From contig NZ_LN831198.1 of NCBI RefSeq assembly GCF_001368795.1, positions 4,105,813-4,139,690 of the forward strand: a stretch of DNA of 33,878 nt, read 5' to 3'. Under the pieces are notes generated by a model, which was not told the DNA's origin, searched no databases, and saw only the letters and a program-made list of their open reading frames with translations. Numbering within the stretch: the first letter of the stretch is position 1; every line of letters starts with the position of its first letter. The stretch is from Paenibacillus ihuae (GTDB lineage Bacteria; Bacillota; Bacilli; Paenibacillales; Paenibacillaceae). Below, piece after piece: positions 23,986 to 33,878 of this stretch. A program made the translations under genes and the position numbers.

Positions 23986-24026
23986 AGGACCGTGCATGGT
24001 TTAACAGCCATGTGCGGTCCTTTTTT
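23986..24026 (+). terminator. Terminator of the SLH protease gene
   Basis: AGGACCGTGCATGG (23986-23999) pairs with CCATGTGCGGTCCT (24008-24021) around an 8-nt loop, followed by T6 on the plus strand. Confidence 0.88.
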
Positions 24027-24046
24027 CAACCTACTACATACAGCAT

Positions 24047-24088
24047 TAAAACCCCCAATTCCGTTTAGTGATACGAAATTGGGGGTTT
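24047..24088 (-). terminator. Terminator of the hrcA-grpE-dnaK-dnaJ operon
   Basis: Twelve-base perfect arms AAACCCCCAATT (24049-24060) and AATTGGGGGTTT (24077-24088) form the stem. TTTTAA follows on the minus strand. It lies 47 nt after the dnaJ stop and converges with the protease terminator. Confidence 0.85.
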
Positions 24089-24135
24089 GATCTGTCTTCT
24101 TATGAATTCACTTGAAATGCTTGATGAAGAGATAC

Positions 24136-25260
24136 TCAATCACCACGGAAGGCACGCTTCACACGGTCAAAGAAAGATTGCTCCTGCTCATGCGTGTTCT
24201 CTCCATTGTAGGAAGCGAACTGGCGCAGCAGGTCCTTTTGCTCATCGCTAAGCTTGCTTGGAGTCACTACAATGACCCGCACATGCTGATCCCCTGTTCC
24301 GTTGCCGCGCAAGTGCGGAACACCTTTGCCTTTGAGGCGGAAGAAGGTGCCGGTCTGTGTTCCGGCCGGAATCTTGAGCTTTACTTTTTCAGTTAAGGTA
24401 GGAATTTCGATTTCATCACCAAGCGCTGCCTGGGCGAATGTCAGCGGAACCTCGCACATAATATCGTCGTTCTCGCGCACGAAGAAATCATGGCTCTTCA
24501 CACGGATCACGATGTACAGATCTCCGGCCGGGCCGCCGCGTGTGCCGCCTTCACCTTCGCCGGTCATGCGCAGCTGTGCACCGTCATCGACACCGGCAGG
24601 AATGCGCACATGAATCTTGCGCTGTTTCTTAACCTTACCCTGACCTGCGCAGGTCGTACATTTTTCCTTGATGATCTTACCTGTGCCGCTGCAATGGGAG
24701 CAGGGACGGCGGTTACGCATTTGTCCAAGCGGAGTATTCTGCACGAATTCCTGCTGGCCGCTGCCATGGCAGACAGAACAAGTCTCCGGTTTGGTGCCCG
24801 GTTTAGCTCCGGAGCCGAAGCAGGTATCGCAGGCTTCCGTCCGGGGAATGGTAATGTCGGTCTCCTTGCCGAATACCGCTTCCTTGAATTCAATGGTCAT
24901 CGTGTACTGCAAATCGCCGCCGCGCTGCGGGGCGTTCGGATCGCGGCGTCCGCCGCCTCCGCCAAAGAACATGTCGAAGATATCACCGAGTCCGCCGAAA
25001 TCTCCGCCCCCGCCAAAGCCGCCCCCCATACCTTGATTAGGATCGATATGACCGTACTGGTCATAACGGGCCCGCGCTTGGCCGTCACTCAGCACGTCGT
25101 AAGCTTCCTTCACTTCCTTGAACTTGGCTTCAGCATCGCTGGCTTTGTTGACGTCCGGATGATACTGGCGCGCCAGCTTGCGGTATGCTTTCTTCACTTC
25201 ATCGTCTGATGCATCTCTTCCGAGGCCCAGAACCTCATAATAATCGCGTTTCTCTGCCAC
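24136..25260 (-). CDS. dnaJ: Chaperone protein DnaJ
   Basis: DnaJ delivers clients to DnaK and stimulates its ATPase. The 374-residue product has the J domain (residues 1-70, with H34-P35-D36) and a Gly/Phe linker, then four CxxCxGxG zinc modules ([32 protein letters not shown]). The two-part C-terminal substrate domain follows. All type-I DnaJ features are present. I chose GTG at 25260 with GGAGG 8 nt upstream, giving the standard start [11 protein letters not shown] after the initiator. The frame could extend three codons to 25269, but the Shine-Dalgarno would then overlap it. It lies 118 nt downstream of dnaK with a hairpin between. Confidence 0.97.
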   Translation of the reverse strand: MAEKRDYYEVLGLGRDASDDEVKKAYRKLARQYHPDVNKASDAEAKFKEVKEAYDVLSDGQARARYDQYGHIDPNQGMGGGFGGGGDFGGLGDIFDMFFGGGGGRRDPNAPQRGGDLQYTMTIEFKEAVFGKETDITIPRTEACDTCFGSGAKPGTKPETCSVCHGSGQQEFVQNTPLGQMRNRRPCSHCSGTGKIIKEKCTTCAGQGKVKKQRKIHVRIPAGVDDGAQLRMTGEGEGGTRGGPAGDLYIVIRVKSHDFFVRENDDIMCEVPLTFAQAALGDEIEIPTLTEKVKLKIPAGTQTGTFFRLKGKGVPHLRGNGTGDQHVRVIVVTPSKLSDEQKDLLRQFASYNGENTHEQEQSFFDRVKRAFRGD

Positions 25261-25306
25261 TGCTTTCACCTCCGTACATCCATACTGATCATTCTTGACA
25301 ATTTAA

Positions 25307-25348
25307 AGGGAAAGTCAAAACACGGGATGCCCCGGTTTGACCTTCCCT
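25307..25348 (-). terminator. dnaK-dnaJ intergenic hairpin
   Basis: AGGGAAAGTCAAA (25307-25319) pairs with TTTGACCTTCCCT (25336-25348), with a small inner CGGG/CCCG stem. The minus strand then has only TTTAAATT. It may attenuate dnaJ or stabilise the dnaK message rather than end transcription. Confidence 0.5.
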
Positions 25349-25378
25349 CTCTTCCACAATAGTGTTTATCGTTTAAGG

Positions 25379-27265
<1,887 letters not shown>

Positions 27266-27297
27266 TCAATAGTTGCATAATGAACACAAATGCTTAA

Positions 27298-27367
27298 AAG
27301 GTACCCGCACATGACTGTACGGCCGGAACATCCGGCAGACCGTATCATAGCAGGCAGGTGATACCTT
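27298..27367 (-). terminator. Structured leader/attenuator between grpE and dnaK
   Basis: The outer arms AAGGTA and TACCTT (27298-27303 / 27362-27367) enclose a stem GCCGGA/TCCGGC (27322-27327 / 27331-27336). On the minus strand the outer arm runs into TTTT. The structure is branched and less convincing than a simple terminator. It occupies most of the 168-nt grpE-dnaK gap and may adjust the ratio of the two products. Confidence 0.4.
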
Positions 27368-27382
27368 AGGTATATAGACAGA

Positions 27383-27955
27383 CTACATGCTGACTTTGAC
27401 CATGGCCGGACGAAGAACCTTATCTTTCAGAAGATAGCCCTTCTGGACCTCTTCCGTTACGATACCTTCTTCGTACTCCTCGCTCTCCACCTGCATAATC
27501 GCCTGATGATATTCAGGGTTAAAGGGCTGTCCTACCGTTTCCATTGCTGTAAGTCCTTCTGACTTCAGTACCCCTTCAAGCTGGCGGAAAATCATATTGA
27601 TGCCTTTGGTGAAGGCTTCGGATTCTGCATTACCCGGAGCAGTTACCAGCGCACGCTCAAAATTATCAAGTACGGACAGCAGCTCGCCTACGAGCTTGGA
27701 GGTGGCGTACTGGGCCAGCTCTTCCTTCTCCTTCTGGGTACGGCGGCGGAAGTTGTCGAAATCAGCCTGCACGCGCAGCGCACGGGCCTGAGCCTCCTCA
27801 GCCAGCTCCTGGAGGCGCTTAGCGGCTTCACCGCCTGAAGCCTCCTCGAAGGCCGCGTCGTTCTCCTGTACGGCTTCTGCCTCATCAGCCGCCTGAGTTT
27901 CGTTTATAGCTTCATCATTCATCTCATTCGAATCTTGAACCTGTTCCTCTTTCAA
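27383..27955 (-). CDS. grpE: Nucleotide exchange factor GrpE
   Basis: GrpE releases ADP from DnaK. The 190-residue product has an acidic N-terminus, a long coiled-coil helix (about residues 40-90, including R-V-Q-A-D-F-D-N-F-R-R-R-T), and a beta-rich C-terminal domain with F-N-P-E-Y-H-Q-A-I and G-Y-L-L-K-D-K-V-L-R-P-A-M-V-K-V. The TTG start at 27955 has AAGGAGGTGA upstream with 10-nt spacing from the GG core. It sits 49 nt after hrcA. Confidence 0.97.
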   Translation of the reverse strand: MKEEQVQDSNEMNDEAINETQAADEAEAVQENDAAFEEASGGEAAKRLQELAEEAQARALRVQADFDNFRRRTQKEKEELAQYATSKLVGELLSVLDNFERALVTAPGNAESEAFTKGINMIFRQLEGVLKSEGLTAMETVGQPFNPEYHQAIMQVESEEYEEGIVTEEVQKGYLLKDKVLRPAMVKVSM

Positions 27956-28004
27956 GTTGTCTTCACCTCCTTCAAATCATTCACGAAAATCATTTACACT
28001 CTGT

Positions 28005-29036
28005 TCACTTATACCAGTGTGCCAGCATCGCTGTCAAATCCCGGGAGATAATCCCCAGTATGCCCATCACGCGCGCGTATTCCATCCGGGTCGGTCCCAG
28101 GATGCCTATACTACCCAGCGCCTTACCGTCCAGTGAATATGTGGCTGTAATCAGGCTGCAGTTGGCAAAGGCCTCATGCTTATTCTCCGTTCCGATGCGC
28201 ACCTGTATACCGGTTCCGCCGGAGGCGGGGGCGAGCATTTTTAGCAGGGTCGGCGTTTCTTCCAGCAGATCGAGAATGGTCTTGACCTTGTCGACGTCCT
28301 TGAACTCCGGCTGGGTCAGCATATTGGTCGCTCCGCTGAGATAGATGCGCTGTTCATGATCGCTTTCCAGCGCCGTGTCCAGCACCTGCATTAATTCTTC
28401 ATAGTGGGAGATGTGACGCTGCATTTCCTCGCCCAGCTCGGAATAGAGCTGGCTCTTCAGCTTATAGAGCGGGACGTTCACCAGCTTGCTGTTAAGCAGA
28501 TTAACCACCTTCTCCATTTCGGAAAGGGAAATCTCCGGCGGAATCTGAACCGTACGGTTCTCTACCTGCCCGGTGCTGGTAACAATAATCGCTACGGCAT
28601 TATTGCCGTCGAGCGGAAGCAGCTGAAAATGGCGCAATGAAGTATGAAAAACCTCCGGTCCGAGTAGGATGGAAGTGTAATTCGTCATATTGGAAAGAAT
28701 CATTGCCGCATGCTGGATAACCTGCTCTGTAGCGTTCAGCTTCTCGGCGAAAAAAGCGCGGATCGTGCCCATCTCTGCCGACTCGGCGGAATTCCACGGT
28801 ACCAGATGATCCACATAATAGCGGTAGCCTTTATGGGACGGAATTCTTCCCGCCGATGTATGAGGCTGCTCCAGATACCCTAGCTCCTCCAGATCGGCCA
28901 TTTCGTTGCGGATCGTTGCCGGACTGTAGCCCACATCGCCCCGTTTGGAGATGCTGCGCGAGCCTACCGGCTCAGCGGAAGAAATATAATCATCTACGAT
29001 AGCGTTAAGTATCATTCTCTGGCGTTCAGTTAACAT
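28005..29036 (-). CDS. hrcA: Heat-inducible transcription repressor HrcA
   Basis: HrcA binds the CIRCE operator and represses the dnaK and groE operons in a chaperonin-dependent manner. The 343-residue product has the N-terminal winged helix (Q-R-M-I-L-N-A-I-V-D-D-Y, S-S-A-E-P-V-G-S-R, P-A-T-I-R-N-E-M-A-D-L-E-E-L-G-Y-L) and the central and C-terminal domains ending in L-G-I-I-S-R-D-L-T-A-M-L. The ATG has TAGGAGGG upstream. It is the first gene of the operon and lies 34 nt after the CIRCE element, so it is autoregulated. Confidence 0.98.
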   Translation of the reverse strand: MLTERQRMILNAIVDDYISSAEPVGSRSISKRGDVGYSPATIRNEMADLEELGYLEQPHTSAGRIPSHKGYRYYVDHLVPWNSAESAEMGTIRAFFAEKLNATEQVIQHAAMILSNMTNYTSILLGPEVFHTSLRHFQLLPLDGNNAVAIIVTSTGQVENRTVQIPPEISLSEMEKVVNLLNSKLVNVPLYKLKSQLYSELGEEMQRHISHYEELMQVLDTALESDHEQRIYLSGATNMLTQPEFKDVDKVKTILDLLEETPTLLKMLAPASGGTGIQVRIGTENKHEAFANCSLITATYSLDGKALGSIGILGPTRMEYARVMGILGIISRDLTAMLAHWYK

Positions 29037-29070
29037 GTAATTCCCTCCTATCGGCTGTGGCTCCGATTCG

Positions 29071-29097
29071 TTAGCACTCTGTCGAGATGAGTGCTAA
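29071..29097. promoter_or_regulatory. CIRCE operator (HrcA binding site)
   Basis: TTAGCACTC and GAGTGCTAA are separated by exactly 9 nt, a perfect match to the CIRCE consensus. It lies between the sigma-A promoter and hrcA. Confidence 0.98.
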
Positions 29098-29108
29098 CCA
29101 CTAATACA

Positions 29109-29138
29109 AAAATACCAAACTGACCTTGGCATTGTCAA
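29109..29138 (-). promoter_or_regulatory. Sigma-A promoter of the hrcA operon
   Basis: A perfect TTGACA (29133-29138) is followed by an 18-bp spacer and TATTTT (29109-29114). The transcription start would fall just before the CIRCE element, so HrcA binding would block initiation. The -35 starts one base after the stop of the small frameshifted reading frame. Confidence 0.75.
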
Positions 29139-29139
29139 G

Positions 29140-29326
29140 TCAGTTCGGCTCCTTGAGTGCGTTATCATTGCAGCTTTTTGTCTGAACCTCATGCATATTC
29201 TCCTTAATCTGATTCAGATCATTGTTCTCATCCGGCTGTATCGTCTCTTCTGGTGCATAAGCCAGGGTCCGTCCGGACTCTAAATTACATATTTTTCTAT
29301 AAAAAAATCCATATTCCGGAAATCAT
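29140..29326 (-). pseudogene. Frameshifted small gene ahead of hrcA
   Basis: ATG at 29324-29326 has GGAGG with ideal 7-nt spacing, but the frame reads only M-I-S-G-I-W-I-F-L before TAG at 29297-29299. Directly after a T7 run (29301-29307) the +1 frame stays open to TGA at 29140-29142. It encodes an acidic, coding-like stretch that includes A-P-E-E-T-I-Q-P-D-E-N-N-D-L-N-Q and ends K-E-P-N. The open frame has no start codon of its own that is usable. Removing one T would give a single 62-residue protein starting with a hydrophobic segment. I do not recognise the protein. Explanations are a sequencing or assembly error, a pseudogene, or slippage-dependent expression. Confidence 0.5.
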
Positions 29327-29383
29327 TCCGCAACCTCCATTCCTAATTTACGTCTGAATATCAAAAGGGGGCGGATAAACTGC

Positions 29384-30109
29384 ATGAATCTAAAACGGTA
29401 TTCCATGTTAGCGGTACTTGCAGCTGTGCTGCTCTTGGCCAGCGGTGTTTGGATTGTTCTACGGGGCGCTGCCGGGCAGTATGAATGTTCCTTCGGGGAA
29501 TCGGAATATGCTTCAGTGTTTCAGTGGAACGGAATTGTCTATGATGAGAATTGGGATACTCCGCTTACTGGCCTTAAGAAAGGCAAACCTGTAGGGGAGA
29601 TCACTTACACTACGGCAGACCATAAATGCCCGCGTACGGTCATGCAGGATGGAGACTCTACTCTCCTGGATGTCGGCACGAAGCTGTATGAAGTGACCGG
29701 CTATAAGGCATCCGCCAGGCTATGGGCGGGGGACAGGCTGTATGAAGCCCACAGCAATCCTGCTGCAAAGACACTTAATGATATGTTAGATGTTGCCGGT
29801 AAAATTAAGACTGTCCGCTTCATCAGCGGAATGGACGGGACCACTCACCTGAAGGACTTCACGCCGGAGGCTGCCGAGATATTTATTAGGGAGTTTCCCA
29901 AGCTGCAGTATATTCCGTTCCAGGAACTATACAAACAGACCAAAGGCTGGGTCGGAGACAACTACTGGCTTGAAATCGAAATGAAGGACGGGTCCACGAT
30001 GACAATCGTCTATAATACGCTGTCCCCCTCCTTCAACCCTCCTGCGTATGCTACGCCGGAACTTGCAGCACTTGTAGAGCAGCAGCGCAAGCTGATCTAT
30101 ACCGAGTAA
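29384..30109 (+). CDS. Exported or membrane-anchored protein of unknown function
   Basis: The 241-residue product begins with a signal or anchor segment (about residues 5-28, YSMLAVLAAVLLLASGVWIVL). It lacks a lipoprotein Cys at the predicted cleavage site. The rest is a soluble beta-rich domain with W-N-G-I-V-Y and two motifs around T-V-R-F-I-S and Y-W-L-E-I-E-M-K-D-G-S. No known family was recognised. The ATG at 29384 has a GGGGGCGG tract about 9 nt upstream; an ATG at 29405 is an alternative. It is the only plus-strand gene between hrcA and lepA and has a terminator downstream. Confidence 0.7.
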   Translation: MNLKRYSMLAVLAAVLLLASGVWIVLRGAAGQYECSFGESEYASVFQWNGIVYDENWDTPLTGLKKGKPVGEITYTTADHKCPRTVMQDGDSTLLDVGTKLYEVTGYKASARLWAGDRLYEAHSNPAAKTLNDMLDVAGKIKTVRFISGMDGTTHLKDFTPEAAEIFIREFPKLQYIPFQELYKQTKGWVGDNYWLEIEMKDGSTMTIVYNTLSPSFNPPAYATPELAALVEQQRKLIYTE

Positions 30110-30120
30110 GTGACGGATTA

Positions 30121-30170
30121 AAAAACCACTATTCTCCCGGAACCCGCGCCCCGGATGAATAGTGGTTTCT
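30121..30170. terminator. Bidirectional terminator between the exported protein and acetyltransferase genes
   Basis: Arms 30123-30134 and 30157-30168 (core AAACCACTATTC/GAATAGTGGTTT) form a 12-bp stem. On the minus strand a T6 tract follows, ending the acetyltransferase transcript. On the plus strand TTTCTTGT follows. Confidence 0.82.
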
Positions 30171-30203
30171 TGTACTATAGATAACGAAGCCAATCCGCTC
30201 CGT

Positions 30204-30716
30204 TTAATTCAATCTCTTCAGCACAGCGATTTCATCGCAGGCATGCTGCTTCTTGCAGTTCACGCAATCAGTCCATACCTTCTCCGGGAAGATTTCCTTC
30301 TCGACCACGGTGAACCCGTTTCTGAGGAAAAAATCAACTGCATAGGTCAGTGCCATAATCTTCGGAATACCCTGGCGTCTAGCTTCTTCTGTGAGCATCT
30401 CCAGAATCATGGAGCCTACACCCTTGCCCTTGCCTTCATCACGCAAACCGATGGAACGGACTTCAACGAGATCATTGCCCAGTCTGAACAGCGATCCGCA
30501 GCCTACAAACCTGCCACCGATTTCAGCTATGACAAACTGATCAATCTGGCGGGTCAGTGCTTGCCTGGAACGGGGCAGCATAATACCACGCTGGGCGTAT
30601 TCCTCTATCATTAAATACAGCGGTTCAACATCCTCCACCGTAGCATTTCTGCATATTACCTTGTGATCTCCCGTAGGAGCCGCCGACTGGCGGATCATTT
30701 CCGTCTTGACAAGCAC
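30204..30716 (-). CDS. Short ArgA-like GNAT N-acetyltransferase
   Basis: The 170-residue GNAT enzyme transfers acetyl from acetyl-CoA; the pyrophosphate loop is G-K-G-K-G-V-G-S (95-102). I-M-L-P-R-S-R-Q near 45-52, E-V-R-S-I-G near 85-90, and a C-terminal V-W-T-D-C-V-N-C-x5-C-D-E (C151, C154, C160) match, from memory, the short N-acetylglutamate synthase-like family found in Gram-positives. The role may be the first step of arginine synthesis or acetylation of another amine. Substrate choice cannot be settled by sequence. The GTG at 30716 has GAGGGG 9 nt upstream. It has its own promoter and terminator. Confidence 0.82.
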   Translation of the reverse strand: MLVKTEMIRQSAAPTGDHKVICRNATVEDVEPLYLMIEEYAQRGIMLPRSRQALTRQIDQFVIAEIGGRFVGCGSLFRLGNDLVEVRSIGLRDEGKGKGVGSMILEMLTEEARRQGIPKIMALTYAVDFFLRNGFTVVEKEIFPEKVWTDCVNCKKQHACDEIAVLKRLN

Positions 30717-30747
30717 TTTGACTCACCCCTCGTTGTTAATATGAATA

Positions 30748-30776
30748 AATATACAACAGAGTGAATTACAATTCAA
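30748..30776 (-). promoter_or_regulatory. Sigma-A promoter of the acetyltransferase gene
   Basis: The minus strand has TTGAAT (30771-30776), an ideal 17-bp spacer and TATATT (30748-30753). It lies 32 nt before the start codon in the gap to hemW. Confidence 0.65.
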
Positions 30777-30790
30777 GAGATATTTTAAAA

Positions 30791-31963
30791 TTAAACCTCT
30801 GTCAAAGCACCGACAAATTCGCCGAAAACATCATTGCCAAACAGGATTCCCTGCTTGCTCAGCCGGTAGGTGTCACCGTCATGCTCCAGTAGCCCTGCAT
30901 GCAGCATCTTATGCAGCGAAACTCCGAAAATCTCCTCCATCGTTTTACCGAACTGCGCCTGGAATGCATTATCCGATACCCCTTCACGCATCCGCAGACC
31001 AACCATCATGAAATCCTCCATGGCCTCCTGCTCGGAGATCTCGAAAGAGTCCAGACGCGGCAGGCCGCTGCGTGAAGCTTCAACATACGGGTTAACGCCT
31101 TTAATATTCATATGCCGCTGGCGTTTGACGTATCCGTGCGCCCCCGCGCCAAGGCCGTAATAATCCATATTCCGCCAGTACGTAATATTGTGGCGGCTCT
31201 CCATGCCCGGTTTGGCAAAGTTGCTGATTTCGTATTGGGTATAGCCGGCTGCCTCCATAGTGGACATCAGCAGCAGGTACATCTCCAGCTCATCCTCTTC
31301 ACTTGGCAGCGGAAGCTTATTTTTGTTAAACAACGTGTGGAAAAGCGTATTCTCCTCCACCTTCAGGCTGTAGATCGAATAATGCGGCAGGTCCAGCTCC
31401 AGCGCCTTGCGGATGCTCTCTTTCAGCATACCCACGGTCTGGTTAGGCAGCCCGAACATAAGATCGACCGACAGGTTATGCAGCCCAACACTGCGGGCAT
31501 TCTCCAGACTGCGGTAGACGTCGTCCACATTATGAATCCGCCCGATGCCGGTCAGCAGCTCATTCTGGAAAGCCTGCACGCCAAAGCTTACCCGGTTAAC
31601 GCCGCCTTCCTTCATCACTGTCAGCTTATCTATATCTGTCGTACCGGGATTGGCCTCCATCGAGAACTCGATATTGTCATCCCACTGCGGGAAATGCTTG
31701 CGCACCGAGTTCAGGAAAAAGGCCATTTCATCCGGCTTCAGCACGGTTGGTGTTCCGCCGCCGACAAAGATGCTCTTAATCACTCCTGGAGGGGTCTCTT
31801 TCACAGTCAGTTCCATCTCCCGGTCAAGCGCGTGCAGATAATCCATCACCGGCTGATCCTTCAGTACATAGGAGTTAAAATCACAATAAAAGCACTTATT
31901 CGTACAAAACGGGATATGAATATATACGGCCTCAGGGGGACGGCCACTTAATTGAGTTGTCAT
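30791..31963 (-). CDS. hemW: Heme chaperone HemW (radical SAM)
   Basis: HemW binds heme and a 4Fe-4S cluster and is thought to deliver heme to membrane respiratory enzymes. It is often mislabelled as coproporphyrinogen oxidase HemN. The 390-residue product has I-H-I-P-F-C20-T-N-K-C24-F-Y-C27, then F-V-G-G-G-T-P-T near 65-72, and the HemN-type C-terminal domain. Unlike true HemN it lacks the N-terminal extension, and its length and start are those of HemW. The ATG has AAAGGAG upstream with 8-nt spacing. It lies between lepA and hrcA as in B. subtilis. Orthology is from recognition. Confidence 0.95.
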   Translation of the reverse strand: MTTQLSGRPPEAVYIHIPFCTNKCFYCDFNSYVLKDQPVMDYLHALDREMELTVKETPPGVIKSIFVGGGTPTVLKPDEMAFFLNSVRKHFPQWDDNIEFSMEANPGTTDIDKLTVMKEGGVNRVSFGVQAFQNELLTGIGRIHNVDDVYRSLENARSVGLHNLSVDLMFGLPNQTVGMLKESIRKALELDLPHYSIYSLKVEENTLFHTLFNKNKLPLPSEEDELEMYLLLMSTMEAAGYTQYEISNFAKPGMESRHNITYWRNMDYYGLGAGAHGYVKRQRHMNIKGVNPYVEASRSGLPRLDSFEISEQEAMEDFMMVGLRMREGVSDNAFQAQFGKTMEEIFGVSLHKMLHAGLLEHDGDTYRLSKQGILFGNDVFGEFVGALTEV

Positions 31964-32020
31964 AGCAGTCTCCTTTATCTAATATTCAGCGCCGGGCAGC
32001 GGCGCAGTCATTGATCCAAA

Positions 32021-32053
32021 AAGTCAGAAAAGGGAAGCCGTAGGGCTTCCCTT
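32021..32053 (-). terminator. Terminator of lepA
   Basis: Ten-base perfect arms AAGGGAAGCC (32030-32039) and GGCTTCCCTT (32044-32053) with a 4-nt loop form the stem. TTTCTGACTTTTT follows on the minus strand. It lies about 55 nt after the lepA stop. Confidence 0.82.
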
Positions 32054-32108
32054 GCAGATCAGTTACACACGTCAGGAACAGTGCTGCGCACTGCTACTAA
32101 GGACAAAT

Positions 32109-33878
32109 TTACTCGTCGATCTTCAGAACCGCCATGAACGCTTCCTGCGGCACCTCAACGCTGCCGACCTGCTTCATGCGCTTCTTACCTTCCTTCTGCT
32201 TCTCCAGCAGCTTCCGCTTACGCGAAATGTCACCGCCGTAGCATTTGGCGAGTACGTTCTTGCGCATGGCCTTAACGGTCTCACGTGCAACAACCTTGGT
32301 TCCGACAGAAGCCTGAATCGGCACCTCGAACATTTGACGAGGAATAATGCCGCGCAGCTTCTCACAGATGATCCGTCCACGGTTATAGGCACGGTCGCGG
32401 TGAACGATGAACGAGAGGGCATCGACCTGCTCGCCGTTCAGGAGAATATCCATCTTCACCAGATTGGACTGGCGGTAGCCGGAGATTTCATAGTCGAAGG
32501 AAGCATAGCCCTTCGTACCTGATTTCAGCTGGTCGAAGAAGTCATATACAATTTCCGAGAGCGGAATCTGATAAGTAATCGTTACCCGGTTGGAATCGAG
32601 ATATTCCATATTGACGAATTCGCCGCGTTTATTCTGGCACAGCTCCATGACGGTGCCTACGTAATCGTTAGGGACAATGACCCCGGCTTTGACGTAAGGC
32701 TCTTCCACATAATCAATGGTTCCGATTTCCGGATAATGCGACGGGTTGTCGATGGTCAGCATCTCTCCGTTGGTCAGCATAATGCGGTAGATAACGCTTG
32801 GCGCAGTTGTAATCAGCGGCAGGTTGAACTCGCGCTCAATCCGCTCCTGAATAATTTCCATGTGCAGCAGGCCAAGGAATCCGCAGCGGAAGCCGAAGCC
32901 GAGCGCACTTGAGCTCTCAGGCTCGAAGCTTAGCGAAGCATCATTCAGCTGCAGCTTCTCCAGCGCTTCACGCAGGTCGTTATAATCAGAGGTTTCGATC
33001 GGATACAGGCCGCAATAAACCATCGGATTGATCTTACGGTAACCCGGCAGCGGCTCCGGTGTCGGATTCTTCGCATCCGTCACCGTATCCCCGACACGGG
33101 TATCACCGACATGCTTGATTCCGGCTACGATAAAGCCGACATCACCGATATTCAGTTCGTCGACAATGGTCATACGCGGCATGAAGGCACCGACTTCAAT
33201 AACATCGAATACTTTCTCGGTTGCCATCATCTTAATCTTCGAACCGGCGCGGATACTTCCGTCCATTACCCGGACATAGACGATAACGCCTTTGTACGGA
33301 TCATAGTGGGAGTCAAAAATCAGCGCTTTTAGCGGCTCTTCGGAATTGCCGGTTGGTGCAGGAACCTGCTTAACCACCTGCTCCAGAATTTCCTTAATAC
33401 CAATGCCCGCTTTGGCAGAAGCAAGCACTGCTTCGCTGGTATCAAGTCCGATCACATCCTCGATCTCCTGCTTCACCCGTTCCGGGTCAGCGCTTGGCAG
33501 ATCGATTTTGTTGATGACCGGCAGAATTTCCAGGTTGTTGTCCAGCGCCAGGTATACGTTAGCCAGCGTCTGCGCTTCAATTCCCTGTGCAGCGTCTACT
33601 ACCAGCAATGCGCCTTCACAGGCCGCAAGGCTACGGGAGACCTCATAAGTGAAATCGACATGTCCCGGTGTGTCGATCAGGTTCAGCAAATAATCCTGCC
33701 CATCGTCAGCACGGTAAGTGAGACGTACGGCCTGCAGCTTAATAGTGATCCCGCGTTCTCGCTCCAGATCCATCTGGTCAAGCACCTGCTCCTGCATTTC
33801 GCGCGAGCTTAGTGCGCCTGTATACTCCAGAATACGGTCGGCCAATGTCGATTTACCATGGTCTATATGTGCAATAAT
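32109..33878 (-). CDS. lepA: Elongation factor 4 LepA (5' end outside window)
   Basis: LepA is a ribosome-bound GTPase related to EF-G that acts on elongation or 30S assembly. The 589 codons present include the G1 motif A-H-I-D-H-G-K-S-T at the window edge, then I-D-T-P-G-H-V, N-K-I-D-L and S-A-K. The C-terminal domain [18 protein letters not shown] follows, with the conserved end [13 protein letters not shown]. By comparison with the B. subtilis protein only about 17 residues at the N-terminus are missing. The first in-window ATG (33845) is internal. Confidence 0.97.
   Translation of the reverse strand: MIAHIDHGKSTLADRILEYTGALSSREMQEQVLDQMDLERERGITIKLQAVRLTYRADDGQDYLLNLIDTPGHVDFTYEVSRSLAACEGALLVVDAAQGIEAQTLANVYLALDNNLEILPVINKIDLPSADPERVKQEIEDVIGLDTSEAVLASAKAGIGIKEILEQVVKQVPAPTGNSEEPLKALIFDSHYDPYKGVIVYVRVMDGSIRAGSKIKMMATEKVFDVIEVGAFMPRMTIVDELNIGDVGFIVAGIKHVGDTRVGDTVTDAKNPTPEPLPGYRKINPMVYCGLYPIETSDYNDLREALEKLQLNDASLSFEPESSSALGFGFRCGFLGLLHMEIIQERIEREFNLPLITTAPSVIYRIMLTNGEMLTIDNPSHYPEIGTIDYVEEPYVKAGVIVPNDYVGTVMELCQNKRGEFVNMEYLDSNRVTITYQIPLSEIVYDFFDQLKSGTKGYASFDYEISGYRQSNLVKMDILLNGEQVDALSFIVHRDRAYNRGRIICEKLRGIIPRQMFEVPIQASVGTKVVARETVKAMRKNVLAKCYGGDISRKRKLLEKQKEGKKRMKQVGSVEVPQEAFMAVLKIDE

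Noticed and set aside
31112..31951. Plus-strand frame opposite hemW
   Set aside because: It lies antisense to conserved hemW motifs and has no start signals.

Overview
The window looks like a chromosomal segment of a Paenibacillus or close relative. The reasons are the hrcA-grpE-dnaK-dnaJ and prmA-rsmE-mtaB heat-shock/RNA-modification neighbourhood, Firmicute-type strong ribosome binding sites with many TTG and GTG starts, an S-layer-anchored protease, and moderate GC. No tRNA, rRNA, CRISPR array or complete insertion sequence was seen. Nearly all genes lie on the minus strand; the exceptions are the large protease gene and one small exported protein.

Layout from left to right. 1-1.9 kb: an ECF-type uptake transporter (dual ATPase, cut by the window edge, and an S component). 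2-4.25 kb: a secreted protein made of eight bacterial Ig-like repeats. 4.5-9.8 kb: housekeeping genes (Nudix hydrolase, mtaB, rsmE, a site-2 protease, prmA, and a tag DNA glycosylase). 9.9-12.1 kb: an ECF sigma factor with an overlapping DUF4179 membrane protein, probably its anti-sigma. 12.3-16.8 kb: a more AT-rich module with a secreted beta-lactamase-fold serine hydrolase, a six-TM GHKL histidine kinase and a LytTR response regulator, possibly with an IS remnant at its left edge. 16.9-19.3 kb: a soluble PAS chemoreceptor and three small proteins of unknown function. 19.8-23.9 kb: a 1372-residue Vpr-like subtilase with a PA insert and three SLH repeats. 24.1-29.1 kb: dnaJ, dnaK, grpE and hrcA behind a CIRCE operator. 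29.1-33.9 kb: a frameshifted small reading frame, an exported protein of unknown function, a short ArgA-like acetyltransferase, hemW and lepA (cut by the window edge).

In Bacillus subtilis, lepA-hemW-hrcA-grpE-dnaK-dnaJ-prmA-rsmE-mtaB is essentially continuous. Here the order and strand are kept, but about 15 kb of envelope and signalling genes sits between dnaJ and prmA, and smaller additions lie between hemW and hrcA and between prmA and rsmE. The most interesting signals are: a 21-bp-period direct repeat upstream of the LytTR regulator that looks like its operator; a small gene ahead of hrcA that is complete except for one base in a T7 run; a roughly 40-residue insertion in PrmA; and the accessory block itself. 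No clearly new biological system was identified. The orphan LytTR/GHKL pair with its serine hydrolase is the best candidate for further work.
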